Part shown: positions 32,589-45,589 of the stretch, one piece after another | How positions within the stretch are numbered: the first letter of the stretch is position 1 | How the letters are laid out: every line of letters begins with the position of its first letter | Source: Lantana camara | Taxonomy: Eukaryota > Streptophyta > Magnoliopsida > Lamiales > Verbenaceae | Reading direction: 5' to 3' | Length of the DNA: 64,000 nt | Assembly: GCA_037501455.1 (NCBI GenBank) | Contig: CM074858.1 | Coordinates: 80,450,501-80,514,500, forward strand | The notes under the pieces: model-generated | The model's database searches: none | Seen by the model: only the letters and a program-made list of their open reading frames with translations | What the model was told of the DNA's origin: nothing | Position numbers and translations under genes: made by a program

Positions 32589-34157
32589 TCAGATTCTATT
32601 CTTGTTTCGGAACAACTCTGGGTAATATTTCTGCATCTTTTCCTCAGTTTCCTAGGTTTGTTCTTCTGTTCTATGTCCTTTCCATAACACTTTAACAAGG
32701 GGGATTTTCCGATTCCTTAGTTCTTGGAATTTCCTATCCAAGATTTTGGTTGGTCTTACTGTATAAGTTAAGTCGGGCTTTAGAGGAACTTCTTCTATTG
32801 GCAAGATGTGGGATTCATTCACAAAATATTTACGGAGCTGAGACACATGGAATACGTTATGTATTCCAGTGAGGTTTGCTGGTAAATCTAGGCGATAGGC
32901 TGTCGGTCCAACACGTTCTATGATTTCGAAAGGTCTTATGTATTTGGGATTCAGTTTTCCACCTTTCCCAATACGTGTGAAACCTTTTCTTGGTGATGCC
33001 TTTAAAAACACTTTATCGCCTACTGTAAATTCTATGTCCTTTCTCCGGGTATCGGCATAACTCTTTTGTCTATCTTGAGCTGCTTTCATTCTTTGACGGA
33101 TAATTTCAATCTTTTCTGTAGATTCCACTATCCACTTTCTAATGGTTTTCCTGGTATCTCCTCTTTCAGTTGCTTTAGTATCTTCCATATCCCAGTATAA
33201 CGGAGACCTACATTTCCTTCCATATAAGGCTTCATAAGGTGCTGCTTGGATTGATGCCTGATAACTATTGTTATACGCAAATGCCACAAGAGGTAAACAT
33301 TCTTTCCAGTCCTCTTGAAAATCCATGGCACAAGCTCGCAACATATCCTCTAGATATTTGATCGTCCTTTCTGATTGACCATCGGTCTGAGGATGTGCGG
33401 CTGAACTAAAATGCAGCTTAGTCCCCATTATTTCTTGAAGACTTTGCCATAATTGTGAAGTGAATTTCGGATCTCTATCGGAGACTATACTAATGGGTAC
33501 ACCATGTAACCTTATAATCTCTTTCTGATACAACTTTGCTAGAGAACTGACCTTGTCAGTAGTCTTGACCGGTAAGAAATGTGCAGACTTAGTCAACCGA
33601 TCAATAATAACCCATATACTATCATATCCTCCTTTAACTTTTGGTAAGCCCGTGATAAAGTCCATGGTGATTTGTTCCCATTTCCAAGTAGGAACTGGTA
33701 GCGACTGTAACTTTCCTCCGGGTTTCTGGTGGTCCACTTTGACTTGCTGGCACGTCAAGCATCTTTTGACATAGCTAGCAACATCTCGTTTCATTCCATT
33801 CCACCAGAAATGTTTCTTGAGATCATGATAAATTTTTGTTCCTCCTGGATGTATCGTATATCGAGTCTTATGTGCCTCATCCAGTATTTCTTTTCGAGTT
33901 GTAAGAGGTACTCAGACTCGACCTTTATAGCTCAAGATCCCATGGTCATCTGTTGTGAATTTGGTCTCAATATCCTTTTCCTTGGAATTGAGACACTTCT
34001 TAATCCATTCATCCTGTGCTTGGGCTTCCCTTAGTCTTTCTTTTAATGGTGAGGATATCACTATATTGGCCAGTCGGGATTTCGAGATGACAGTTATGGG
34101 TTTGCTTTTTCCGTCTAATACTGATAGACTGGATTTTCGACTCAAAGCATCTGCCAC
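32589..34157 (-). pseudogene. Unit 2 integrase with chromodomain
   Basis: Same architecture as unit 1. Core residues are present (TMDFITGLP, IVSDRDPKF, GQSERTIKYLEDML). Stops: TGA at 33912-33914 in GRV-stop-VPL (shared with unit 3, Cys in unit 1) and TAG at 32652-32654 in place of the Trp in the EQTWETEE part of the chromodomain. Unit 2 keeps the Arg codon in WNGMKRDVASY that is a stop in unit 1. Confidence 0.9.
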
Positions 34158-34181
34158 TACGTTGGCTTTTCCTGGATGGTA

Positions 34182-35345
34182 CTATATTTTACAGTCGTAG
34201 TCTTCCAGAAATTCCATCCATCTTCTCTACCTCATATTCAACTCCTTTTGAGTGAATAAATATCTCAAACTTTTATGATCGGTAAAGACTTCAAAAGTTA
34301 CCCCGTATAGATAATGCCTCCATTTAGCTAAAGCGAATACAATCGCAGCTAATTCTAAATCATGTGTGGGGTAATTCTCTTCATAAGGTTTAAGTTTCCT
34401 TGAGGCATAGGCTATAACCTTACCATTTTGCATTAGGACACACCCTAATCCTTCTTTGGATGCATCCGTATAAACTATATAACCTTCTTTTCCTTCAGGT
34501 AAGGCTAATACTGGGGCAGACGTTAATCTTTGCTTCAGTTCTTGAAAACTCCGTTCACACCTTTCTGTCCATTCAAATTTTCCTTGTTTCTTGGTTAATT
34601 GAGTAAGAGGCGCTGCTACCTTGGAGAAATCTTTTACAAACCTCCTGTAATATCCGGCAAGCCCTAGAAAACTTCTCACTTCTGATGGGTTCTTTGGTGC
34701 CTGCCAATTTATTACGGTTTCAACCTTTGAAGGGTCTACTTCTATTCCAGAACCGGATATTATATGTCCAAGGAAGGACACTCTTTCCAACCAAAATTCA
34801 CACTTGCTGAACTTCGCGTATAACTTATGATCCTTTAAAGCTCTTAACACTTTACTAAGGTGTTCAGCATGTTCTTCTGGGGTTCTTGAGAATACCAGAA
34901 TGTCGTCAATAAAGATGACCACGAACTGGTCCAAATATGGTCGGAATGTTCGATGCTTTAAATCCATGAATGCAGTTGGGGCATTGGTTAATCTAAAAGG
35001 CATTACTACGAATTCAAAGTGGCCGTAGCGGGTGTTAAAAGCAGCCTTTGGAATATCCTCTTTTTTAATCCTTAGCTGATAATACCCCTGCCTTAAATCT
35101 AACTTGGAGTACACTCGTGATCCTTGAAGAATATCGAACAGTTCTTCAATATGGGGAAGAGGGTATTTGTTCTTGATAGTCATACGATTGAGTTCTCAAC
35201 AATCGATATACAATCGCAATGATCCGTCTTTCTTTTTGACAAATAACACAGGCGCTCCCCATGGGGATGTGCTAGGACGGATGTATCCTGAAGCTAATAA
35301 CTCATCAAATTGTTTTCTCAACTCTTGGAGCTCGGCTGGAGCCAT
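34182..35345 (-). pseudogene. Unit 2 reverse transcriptase and RNase H
   Basis: RT with FIDDILVFS and RNase H with [10 protein letters not shown] intact. TGA at 35195-35197 falls in YIDC-stop-ELNR, where unit 1 has YIDYRELNR, and removes the fingers domain. TAG at 34227-34229 replaces Gln in NMR-stop-RRW. The TAG at 34182-34184 is the one shared by all units. Confidence 0.9.
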
Positions 35346-35423
35346 TCGATAAGGTGTTTTAGAGAATGGCTCAGCTCCAGGGACTAAGTCAATTACGAAT
35401 TCTAATTCCCTGTCGGGAGGTAA

Positions 35424-36224
35424 TTAATTCAGATGCTCAGGAAAGACATCAGTGAATTCTTTTACTACCTCTACTTCCTCAATTTTCAGGTGATCTTTGG
35501 GCCTGTTTAACAGATAGGCAATGAATCCAGTAGCTCCATTACTCACTAACTTCTTAGCTTCGGCAGCTGTAACCAATGGTATCGAATCATATTTTCCTTT
35601 TGACCCAGAGTTATCACCTCTCCCTAAGGTGACTTCTTTCTTGAAGCAATCCAACTTAGCATGGTACTTGCTAAGCCAATCCATTCCAAGAATAATTCCA
35701 TATCTTGACATTGGTAATTCTATAAGATCTATCGGGTAGTATTGGGTACCAATCCTTATAGGACAGCGTTTATATCCTCTATCCGTAGTAAAATAAGCTC
35801 CCAAAGGAGAACTTATTTCGAGCATATAAGGCAACGATTCAAGTGGAAAATTGAAATGCACACATAATTCAGATGCAATAAATGAATGCGTGGCGCCAGG
35901 GTCATATAAAGCAATAACTGACGTGTTTAGGATGTGTACCGTACCATCAACAACTTTGGTGGGATCGGGATCCTCACTGCCCTCTATAGCATAAGTACGT
36001 CCTTTAACCACTGGTCTTCCAGGAGTCTTAGCTGGAACCTTTCCTTTATTCCACTGTTTTGGTCCCTTTGGGCATTCTGGATACTGATGATCAGGGCTTC
36101 CACACCATGTACAGACTCCAGCTTTCTTACGACAATCCTTCGCAGTATGTCCACACTTCTGATAATATTCACAGACAATCTCTTCTTGAGGTTTTGGGAA
36201 TGTCCGTTGAGGTCGGGACCATGA
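35424..36224 (-). pseudogene. Unit 2 zinc knuckles and aspartic protease
   Basis: Protease motifs DPGATHSF and GIILGMDWL are present. The protease-RT linker is cut by TAA (35424-35426) replacing Ser in FPEHLN-stop-LPPDRE. The first knuckle reads CEYYQKCGHTAKDC. Confidence 0.88.
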
Positions 36225-36995
36225 TTACGTCGGTTTCTTTCCTGGATTTGGCTTTGCTGGTCCAGCAGGTCGTTTAGATCCCTGAGTTGGCTTGTAGAAG
36301 GATCCAGGACGGCTATTAGCTATACGAACCTCTTTATGTGTAGCCTCTGTTTTCATAGCCGTTTTCACAGCCTTAGCATAGATTTCCAACTCGAATGGAG
36401 CCAAAGCCCACCTAAGATCCGACTTAAGTCCCTTAATGAATCGTTGAGTTTTTCGACGTTCATCATGGAGGATGTGTGGGGCATATTGAATCAACCTGAT
36501 AAACTTAGTTTCGTAGTCAGCTACCGACATGTTGCCTTGTACTAATTCCATGAATTCTGCCTCTCGAGCATCCCTAACTATCTGAGGGATGTATTTGTTT
36601 TGAAACACCCTAACAAAGTCTACCCACCTATAATTAACTTGATCTTCTGCCCAAACACGCTTGAGATAATTCCACCAACTTAATGCTGTTCCTTCTAACA
36701 AAAAAACTGCAAACTGGATTCTTCCTGGTTCTTCTGGAGAAATACCCATGGCTTCGAAAATCTTTTCGATACTAGCTATCCAACTTTCAGCTTTTCCATC
36801 ACTGGGTTCTCCAAAGAACTTTGGCGGGTTCATTCGTAGAAATTTCTCCAGAGTCTTTTCGTTATTCCCCTTTGTTCCATTAGCACAAGTTTGCACTATC
36901 TCCTTCAAAGCATCTACTAATTCAGAGTTTCCTCCTGCCGAGGATGCACCTTCTTGACGGAGGGTGTTGTCTTGGGTAGCTCGTCGAGGAGACAT
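36225..36995 (-). CDS. Unit 2 gag (capsid part)
   Basis: Starts at the same MSPRRATQ as unit 1. The open frame extends 27 codons further upstream only because the leader differs here, so the shared ATG (36995) is preferred. 256 residues, with Ala for Thr in LLEGTALSWW and Asn for Gln in FQNKYIP. Ends at the TAA shared by the three units (36225-36227). Confidence 0.85.
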   Translation of the reverse strand: MSPRRATQDNTLRQEGASSAGGNSELVDALKEIVQTCANGTKGNNEKTLEKFLRMNPPKFFGEPSDGKAESWIASIEKIFEAMGISPEEPGRIQFAVFLLEGTALSWWNYLKRVWAEDQVNYRWVDFVRVFQNKYIPQIVRDAREAEFMELVQGNMSVADYETKFIRLIQYAPHILHDERRKTQRFIKGLKSDLRWALAPFELEIYAKAVKTAMKTEATHKEVRIANSRPGSFYKPTQGSKRPAGPAKPNPGKKPT

Positions 36996-37535
36996 ATAGA
37001 TTTGCAGTTGCTTTATAAAGAATATAATGCATGTGTTGCATATAATCACATAAATACATGTTTCAAATAATATCAAGCAGTAGATATCATATCACACAGA
37101 TTTAGTAAAGTAAAGCACAAAATTAAACAGAACAACAATTAAAAGAGAGCATAAAAGTAAAACACAAACATAATAACAAGTAAAGGTGTAGGAAAATAAA
37201 ATACTCACTCACGGTCCTGCTGGTATCTTGAAGCAATTCTAACTCATAATGCAATAAGTATGAAAGCACTAAATGTGGAACAAGAATGTAACTGCAAAAG
37301 TGGGTTATATATATGCATCAAGTTTGAGAGCTATAGCTACAACTACGAAAAGCAAAATGGGGTGGACCTGATCTACGTCAAGTTACACCCTACAAAGCTC
37401 TCAACTCACTCATCTCCGTTAGGCTAGCTGCGTCAACTGCTATGTCAAAAGGGGAAGGTCCTCTACTGACTGATCTGTACAACCTCCCACTGATACTACT
37501 CCTATATATAAACCAAGCTCCAGAATAATCTCTTC

Positions 37536-38207
37536 CTAATCATGCTGATCACTATCGACAACCTCACCTCGAATAGGACTCCAGCCATCACCCTACTGCT
37601 CCTCCTCTGAACCCTGCTTATCCTCCTCAGGATCCTGCTCAGCCTCTGCATCACCTCCGGGCTCCTCCTCCTTAGGCTCTGCTGCTGTAATCTCCTGAAC
37701 AGCCTGTACACCAGATAGATGATAGGCACCGGCCAGGTGGCTCCGAATACAAGAACGGTAACGCTGATATAAAGTCCGAGCGGCATTCCTGGAAAGAGTC
37801 ATAGTCGTTAGATCCTACTGTAAAGTCGCTACCTGTGCCACAAGATCGGCGTTCTCCTGCTCTAGCGTGGATGTCTGCTGCTGAGCAAAATTCCTACTCA
37901 CAGCATTCTGTAGGGCTAAATTAAGATGCCTAGTAGACTCCAGCTGATACTCACGAGCCATCTGAGCCTCCATATAATACGCATCTCGCTCTGACTCAAG
38001 CATATACACTAAACGGTTCGGATAAGCATGCCCAACTCTACCTGCTCTACCTCCCCGAACTACATGTCTCGCCCTCTGCCAAGTGTAATAACGTATAGGG
38101 TTCTCACGACGAGATACCGCTATAGTATGTGGGGCCTCGTACTCCTTAAGCCAGATATGATGTGGGTTCCCGTGTTCCTGATTCTCCATTGCTATATAAA
38201 GAAACAC
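37536..38207 (-). pseudogene. Unit 2 ORF1 (acidic upstream frame)
   Basis: Same protein as unit 1 with two stops: the TAG at 37815-37817 shared with unit 1, and a private TAG at 37593-37595 replacing Gln in GSEEEQ-stop. Both changes are C-to-T type. The leader between this ORF and gag (36996-37535) has no other gene. Confidence 0.65.
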
Positions 38208-38290
38208 TTAGAGTGAATTCTAAAGTTCAAGTACAAAATGAGCATTCTCCCAGCATTTATAGGTTAAGTCTCTTCTTAACCAAACCTGAT

Positions 38291-38302
38291 GCTCAGATAC
38301 CA
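38291..38302 (-). promoter_or_regulatory. Primer binding site, unit 2
   Basis: TGGTATCTGAGC on the minus strand, eight bases from LTR3. Confidence 0.85.
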
Positions 38303-38310
38303 CCTTAAGT

Positions 38311-41300
38311 TGTAGCGTCCCCTAACACTACAACTCCCGCACCGTACTACCCTCGAGCCTATGTGAGACCTAGAACTCGAGAAATACTACGGCGAACGGT
38401 ATAGACGGTACTTAAATAGAGCGTAGGGTAAAATGCAGCGGAAGATAAAAGAATTTAAAATTTGAAACAAGCAACATAATAATACACAGAATAGTGCATG
38501 ATATTATAAGGGAGTAATATAGTAGTATCGTGTATGGAGTTAATGTATAAGAGCAATTTATTAGCAATATATACATGATCAGGATTAAATGCTCTTAATC
38601 TAAACCCGATCTAATAAATATGACACCTATAGCTTCAAGATACCTCTAGGTGTCGTTGTCCTCGCTCCCTGAAATCATGTGTTTGAAACAGGCGAGGAAT
38701 TAGTCAAAGTGACTAAGTAAAGGAAGATTAGATTTAGATATATATGATTATATATATAAATATATAGTTATATAAAATGATAGCAATCGGATATAGCAAA
38801 TATGATACGGTTCGTAAGTTTAAAACCGGGATAGTGGTATTTGGAGTTTAGTTTATAATTGATGAACCGTTTGATAAAAGATTTGTACTGCCTGCAAGTA
38901 AGTCGTCTCCCTCCAATCTCCTTAAAATATTTGTAAAATAGTACCGGGCTGATCAAGGCACCAGTACTTTAATAAAACTAAATATGATAATAACTCCGCA
39001 ACACCGTAGTGTCAGTAGGGGAGCAAACCCTACCAACGATATGTAATATGTGGGAGGAAGCTATCTCTCCCAGGGAGGTTATTCTCCCTTGTAAGTCTCT
39101 TGGCGTGGAGTAACTAACCTCCAGCTAAACCACTACCAAGAGTTGGTGGCGGTCTGTGGCACCAACAATACTCTCGGCCCGATGCCTTCCGAGTATTGCT
39201 CGACACAGCTGCACGCCGGGCCCATTTTGATAAATGATAATGATTGACTTGCTTAGTCGGGAATCAGTTCTTAGTATTAATAGGACCGAAATATATAATG
39301 TCTGTATAAGATCCTGATTCCGACTTATTGGTATTTTCCTCATAAAGAGGAATATGTATTATATTAATATGTATAGATAGGAAATCAAATAATAGATAGG
39401 TAGATTTGGAAATCATTTTATAATTGGATATAGATATATACATGATTCCAGTTGAAATGTTTTAACCCTCACCTAGTATCGAAATTCAAACAGATTGGAA
39501 CGGATCCCACTGTTCAGTGCAATTGTCGCCTGAAAATAATTACTACTGACTTAGAACTAGGTTCTTATTATTCTAATCAAACAATCACATAAGGTTTAGG
39601 AAATATAACATATTATAAAATTCTTATAACATTTAGAAATTGTTTCCCGGCAAAATTTAATTTTAATTGTTTAAGGAAAATTAATTAATTAATTATGTTT
39701 CAAAAATTCTTTAACCACTTAAATATTTATAAATCATGTTGTGACCTTAATTAGGGTATTAGGAATTAAATTTAGAATTTAATTCAACAATGTAGATTAA
39801 TTTTGAAATTATTTTATAATTTTATTAATTTTTGAATTAATTTGGAAAAATCTTTCCTTTAAAATTCCAAATTCCTAATTTATAATTAATTTTAAATTAA
39901 TTTCTAAATTATTAATTAAATGTTGACCAAAAAGTGAAAATTACTATTAAAAACATTTACTACTCAATTTCTTATGAATTAAACACTTTATAACACAAAA
40001 TTAAACACACACATACACACACTATCACACGAGCACATGAATTTGGTTCAAGAACATTATGAAGGTGTTCTTAAGCTTATGAAGATGTTCATACTAGTTC
40101 ATGATCACATTCAATAAAGTTTTGAATTCATAACATATAATTAAATTCAAATGTAACACTTTAATTATGAATTTAAATCTAAATAAATTATTCTAAGCAT
40201 AAATTTAATCAAACAAGAACATAATTATTTAAATACATACTCATGCTACATTATATCATAATTCATGCAATTAATTAAATAAAATTCCATAATGTAGGCA
40301 CATTACACATAAAACTAACAATTATGCATATATATTATAAAAATAAATTCCTAAAGCATAATTTTATTATTCCTAAGCATGCTACTAATATTATAATATT
40401 AAAAAAATAACATAAAGCATGAAATAAATAAAGAAAATTGCACCTTAGAGAGAAGAGAGGGTTTGGCCGTGACTTTTCGGAGCAAATGTGATGATTTTTG
40501 TGTGAATTTTATGTTATGCTTCTAAGGGTATTTATAGGTATGTCTTGGGGGCTTATGTTGAAATTTTGAAGAGTTAATTAGATGAATCATGTAGTGAGTA
40601 AGCTAGGTTCATTTATTAAGGGGGGTTAAGTGTATACTTAGGTGTAGATTTAAGATATAATTAATTTATTTAGTAATCATGACCAAATAAAAATAATTCT
40701 AAAATAGGATGAAAATGGTAATAAATTGGTAGAAGAACGTCTAGGGTTTAGTTTGAAATGATAGAACTTGCAAAAGAAAGAGAATGGAAAGAGCTTTCTA
40801 ATGGTTATAAACACTTAACGTTTGAACGTCTACATTTAAAGTAGTAGTCGTTCGGGAATTTTGAAAAATACGATATAATTCATAAACGAAGCTAGAATGT
40901 GAATTGATTCCCAAGAAAATGTCCATGATTCTTGAAATAACTCAAGGATCATTTTGACTGTAATATTGTATACCAAATGTTGGACGGTTTGAAAATTAGT
41001 TTTTACTGTAGAAATAGTACTTTGGGAAAAATAAAGACAAATTTATAAAGCGAGTTAGGGTTTGAACTAGAGTTTGAAAAGGTCCTAAAATTCATAAAAT
41101 AATTCAAGGATTGTAATGGTTATAATATTGCATAGGAAAACGTTGAAATTCAGAAATTTCTAATTTAGGGCAAACTTAGGGTTTTTCGGCCGGTTTTGAT
41201 TTCTATTGAAGCTACGTTAAGAATTAGGGTTTGGAAATCATACCAAAATTCATAAAATTTTGCAAGGATTCTATCGAGCCCAATATTAAATAGGTAAAAG

Positions 41301-41642
41301 TGTTTCGAAAATTCCTACAATTAAAGATGAATAGTATCTAGGGACCTAAATGGAATTTTCAACAACAATTTTAAAAATGTATTTCGGAACGATGAAAGCT
41401 ATGAAATAAGTTTGAAAAATATAGAAATCAGCTTTCTAAGGTTTTTCAAGGTTTAGGGTTCGGTGGATGAATAGTGATGTGATTCTCTCAAGAAGGCACA
41501 AATCATAAATCAGAACATAAATGCACATAATTCACATAAAATGGAATGTGTAATGGACTAAGGCTATAAACGCTTTCCTCTTAACCCTTTACTTACCCGT
41601 GCTATCCTGATCAAAAAAAAAAAAAAAATCCGGGCTGTTACA
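38311..41642 (-). mobile_element. Family C LTR3 (shared by units 2 and 3)
   Basis: 3332 bp, TGTAGCGTCCCC at 38311 to TGTTACA at 41642. Closest by eye to LTR2 (same CAATCGGATATAG and TGTAGATTAAT variants). Carries a hairpin (39154-39208), candidate exon 2 (39473-39529) and a TATA box (40529-40536). Confidence 0.93.
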
Positions 41643-41670
41643 ATCTTCCCCCCTTAAAGAGAATCTGTCC

Positions 41671-43239
41671 TCAGATTCTATTCTTGTTTCGGAACAACTC
41701 TGGGTAATATTTCTGCATCTTTTCCTCAGTTTCCCAGGTTTGTTCTTCTGTTCTATGTCCTTTCCATAACACTTTAACAAGGGGGATTTTCCGATTCCTT
41801 AGTTCTTGGAATTTCCTATCCAAGATTTTGGTTGGTCTTACTGTATAAGTTAAGTCGGGCTTTAGAGGAACTTCTTCTATTGGCAAGATGTGGGATTCAT
41901 TCACAAAATATTTACGGAGCTGAGACACATGGAATACGTTATGTATTCCAGTGAGGTTTGCTGGTAAATCTAGGCGATAGGCTGTCGGTCCAACACGTTC
42001 TATGATTTCGAAAGGTCTTATGTATTTGGGATTCAGTTTTCCACCTTTCCCAATACGTGTGAAACCTTTTCTTGGTGATGCCTTTAAAAACACTTTATCA
42101 CCTACTGTAAATTCTATGTCCTTTCTCCGGGTATCGGCATAACTCTTTTGTCTATCTTGAGCTGCTTTCATTCTTTGACGGATAATTTCAATCTTTTCTG
42201 TAGATTCCGCTATCCACTTTCTAATGGTTTTCCTGGTATCTCCTCTTTCAGTTGCTTTAGTATCTTCCATATCCCAGTATAACGGAGACCTACATTTCCT
42301 TCTATATAAGGCTTCATAAGGTGCTGCTTGGATTGATGCCTAATAACTATTGTTATACGCAAATGCCACAAGAGGTAAACATTCTTTCCAGTCCTCTTGA
42401 AAATCCATGGCACAAGCTCGCAACATATCCTCTAGATATTTGATCGTCCTTTCTGATTGACCATCGGTCTGAGGATGTGCGGCTGAACTAAAATGCAGCT
42501 TAGTCCCCATTATTTCTTGAAGACTTTGCCATAATTGTGAAGTGAATTTCGGATCTCTATCGGAGACTATACTAATGGGTACACCATGTAACCTTATAAT
42601 CTCTTTCTGATACAACTTTGCTAGAGAACTGACCTTGTCAGTAGTCTTGACCGGTAAGAAATGTGCAGACTTAGTCAACCGATCAATAATAACCCATATA
42701 CTATCATATCCTCCTTTAACTTTTGGTAAGCCCGTGATAAAGTCCATGGTGATTTGTTCCCATTTCCAAGTAGGAACTGGTAGCGGCTGTAACTTTCCTC
42801 AAGGTTTCTGGTGGTCCACTTTGACCTGCTGGCACGTCAAGCATCTTTTGACATAGCTAGCAACATCTCGTTTCATTCCATTCCACCAGAAATGTTTCTT
42901 GAGATCATGATACATTTTTGTTCCTCCTGGATGTATCGTATATCGAGTCTTATGTGCCTCATCCAGTATTTCTTTTCGAGTTGTAAGAGGTACTCAGACT
43001 CGACCTTTATAGCTCAAGATCCCATGGTCATCTGTTGTGAATTTGGTCTCAATATCCTTTTCCTTGGAATTGAGACACTTCTTAATCCATTCATCCTGTG
43101 CTTGGGCTTCCCTTAGTCTTTCTTTTAATGGTGAGGATATCACTATATTGGCCAGTCGGGATTTCGAGATGACAGTTATGGGTTTGCTTTTTTCGTCTAA
43201 TACTGATAGACTGGATTTTCGACTCAAAGCATCTGCCAC
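41671..43239 (-). pseudogene. Unit 3 integrase with chromodomain
   Basis: Catalytic residues and chromodomain are intact (EEQTWETEEKMQKYYPELF). Stops: TGA at 42994-42996 (shared with unit 2), TGA at 42799-42801 in HQKP-stop-GKL, and TAG at 42340-42342 in AYNNSY-stop-ASIQ. Confidence 0.9.
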
Positions 43240-43263
43240 TACGTTGGCTTTTCCTGGATGGTA

Positions 43264-44878
43264 CTATATTTTACAGTCGTAGTCTTCCAGAAATTCCATC
43301 CATCTTCTCTGCCTCATATTCAACTCCTTTTGAGTGAATAAATATCTCAAACTTTTATGATCGGCAAAGACTTCAAAAGTTACCCCGTACAGATAATGCC
43401 TCCATTTAGCTAAAGCGAATACAATCGCAGCTAATTCTAAATCATGTGTGGGGTAATTCTCTTCATAAGGTTTAAGTTTCCTTGAGGCATAGGCTATAAC
43501 CTTACCATTTTGCATTAGGACACACCCTAATCCTTCTTTGGATGCATCCGTATAAACTATATAACCTTCTTTTCCTTTAGGTAAGGCTAATACTGGGGCA
43601 GACGTTAATCTTTGCTTCAGTTCTTGAAAACTCCGTTCACACCTTTCTGTCCATTCAAATTTTCCTTGTTTCTTGGTTAATTGAGTAAGAGGCGCTGCTA
43701 CCTTGGAGAAATCTTTTACAAACCTCCTGTAATATCCGGCAAGCCCTAGAAAACTTCTCACTTCTGATGGGTTCTTTGGTGCCTGCCAATTTATTACGGT
43801 TTCAACCTTTGAAGGGTCTACTTCTATTCCAGAACCGGATATTATATGTCGAAGGAAGGACACTCTTTCCAACCAAAATTCACACTTGCTGAACTTTACG
43901 TATAACTTATGATCCTTTAAAGCTCTTAACACTTTACTAAGGTGTTCAACATGTTCTTCTGGGGTTCTTGAGAATACCAGAATGTCGTCAATAAAGATGA
44001 CCACGAACTTGTCCAAATATGGTCGGAATGTTCGATGCTTTAAATCCATGAATGCAGCTGGGGCATTGGTTAATCCAAAAGGCATTACTACGAATTCAAA
44101 GTGGCCGTAGCGTGTATTAAAAGCAGCCTTTGGAATATCCTCTTTTTTAATCCTTAGCTGATAATACCCCTGCCTTAAATCTAACTTGGAGTACACTCGT
44201 GATCCTTGAAGAATATCGAACAGTTCTTCAATATGGGGAAGAGGGTATTTGTTCTTGATAGTCATACGATTGAGTTCTCGATAATCGATATACAATCGCA
44301 ATGATCTGTCTTTCTTTTTGACAAATAACACAGGCGCTCCCCATGGGGATGTGCTTGGACGGATGTATCCTGAAGCTAATAACTCATCAAATTGTTTTCT
44401 CAACTCTTGGAGCTCGGCTGGAGCCATTCGATAAGGTGTTTTAGAGAATGGCTCAGCTCCAGGGACTAAGTCAATTACGAATTCTAATTCCCTGTCGGGA
44501 GGTAATGAATTCAGATGCTCAGGAAAGACATCAGTGAATTCTTTTACTACCTCTACTTCCTCAATTTTCAGGTGATCTTTGGGCCTGTTTAACAGATAGG
44601 CAATGAATCCAGTAGCTCCATTACTCACTAACTTCTTAGCTTCAGCAGCTGTAACCAATGGCATCGAATCATATTTTCCTTTTGACCCAGAGCTATCACC
44701 TCTCCCTAAGGTGACTTCTTTCTTGAAGCAATCCAACTTAGCATGGTACTTGCTAAGCCAATCCATTCCCAGAATAATTCCATATCTTGACATCGGTAAT
44801 TCTATAAGATCTGTCGGGTAGTATTGGGTACCAATCCTTATAGGACAGCGTTTACATCCTCTATCCGTAGTAAAATAA
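43264..44878 (-). pseudogene. Unit 3 protease C-terminus, reverse transcriptase and RNase H (longest intact pol frame)
   Basis: An uninterrupted 509-residue stretch from [13 protein letters not shown] through RT ([21 protein letters not shown]) and RNase H ([17 protein letters not shown] with Ala for the usual Thr) to the TAG shared by all units (43264-43266). The Tyr and Ser codons that are stops in units 1 and 2 are intact here. The protease active site is on the far side of solo LTR I (48844-49063). Confidence 0.92.
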
Positions 44879-45395
44879 TGTGACGCCCCGTTTTCTCGAA
44901 GGGCGTTCTTACGACATCAACAAGTAAGTCTCTACACTTATGTGTGTTTAATTTAAGAGTTCTTGAATTATGTGATTTAATGTAAATCCAATTTAATATG
45001 TGTTCATTCAAATTATTCTAAGATTAATTGTCAACTTGATTAATTATATGCATATTTAACCCTAACTGTCTAATTTGATTTAATTCAAATTTATTCCATG
45101 AAATAATTGTCAAGTTGATTTTAAATCCATCATGTTGCTTAACTTGTTTAATTTCGGTTTACTTGAATTCCTTGAGATTAATTGTCAATCATGTGTTTAC
45201 AAAGTGCCGTTAAATTATACGAAAAGTTTCAAAAATTAAATTGAATTAAACTCTAATTGGTAAATCTCTATTCCACTTTTATTTGTAAAATTAATTCGGA
45301 GCTTGAATGTTTATTCGTAACTTTACTAATTTTATTTACGATTATTTGTACTATTTGTACGCGCTATTACTTGCTACGCGATAAGGATACCCGGT

Positions 45396-45404
45396 TATAT
45401 ATAG
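45396..45404 (+). promoter_or_regulatory. TATA box of LTR I
   Basis: TATATATAG about 40 bp before a pyrimidine (CT) tract, a layout typical of plant LTR promoters. Confidence 0.6.
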
Positions 45405-45439
45405 CTTGTGCACAAGACACATTTCTCCCATTCCCTTTT

Positions 45440-45473
45440 TCTCTCTCTCTCTCTCCTCTCCCACTCTCTCTTT
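45440..45473. repeat. CT-rich microsatellite in the LTR I leader
   Basis: Mostly CT dinucleotides with a few interruptions, just downstream of the TATA box. Confidence 0.85.
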
Positions 45474-45589
45474 CCCGCGGGTACCATGCGCGGCTTCGGT
45501 TACGAGCCCATAACTCGATCGTTTCTCGACGAAATTCAACAAACGAATAGTCCATTTCGCTTATCTCGACGAGACCGACGTAAGAGTAC

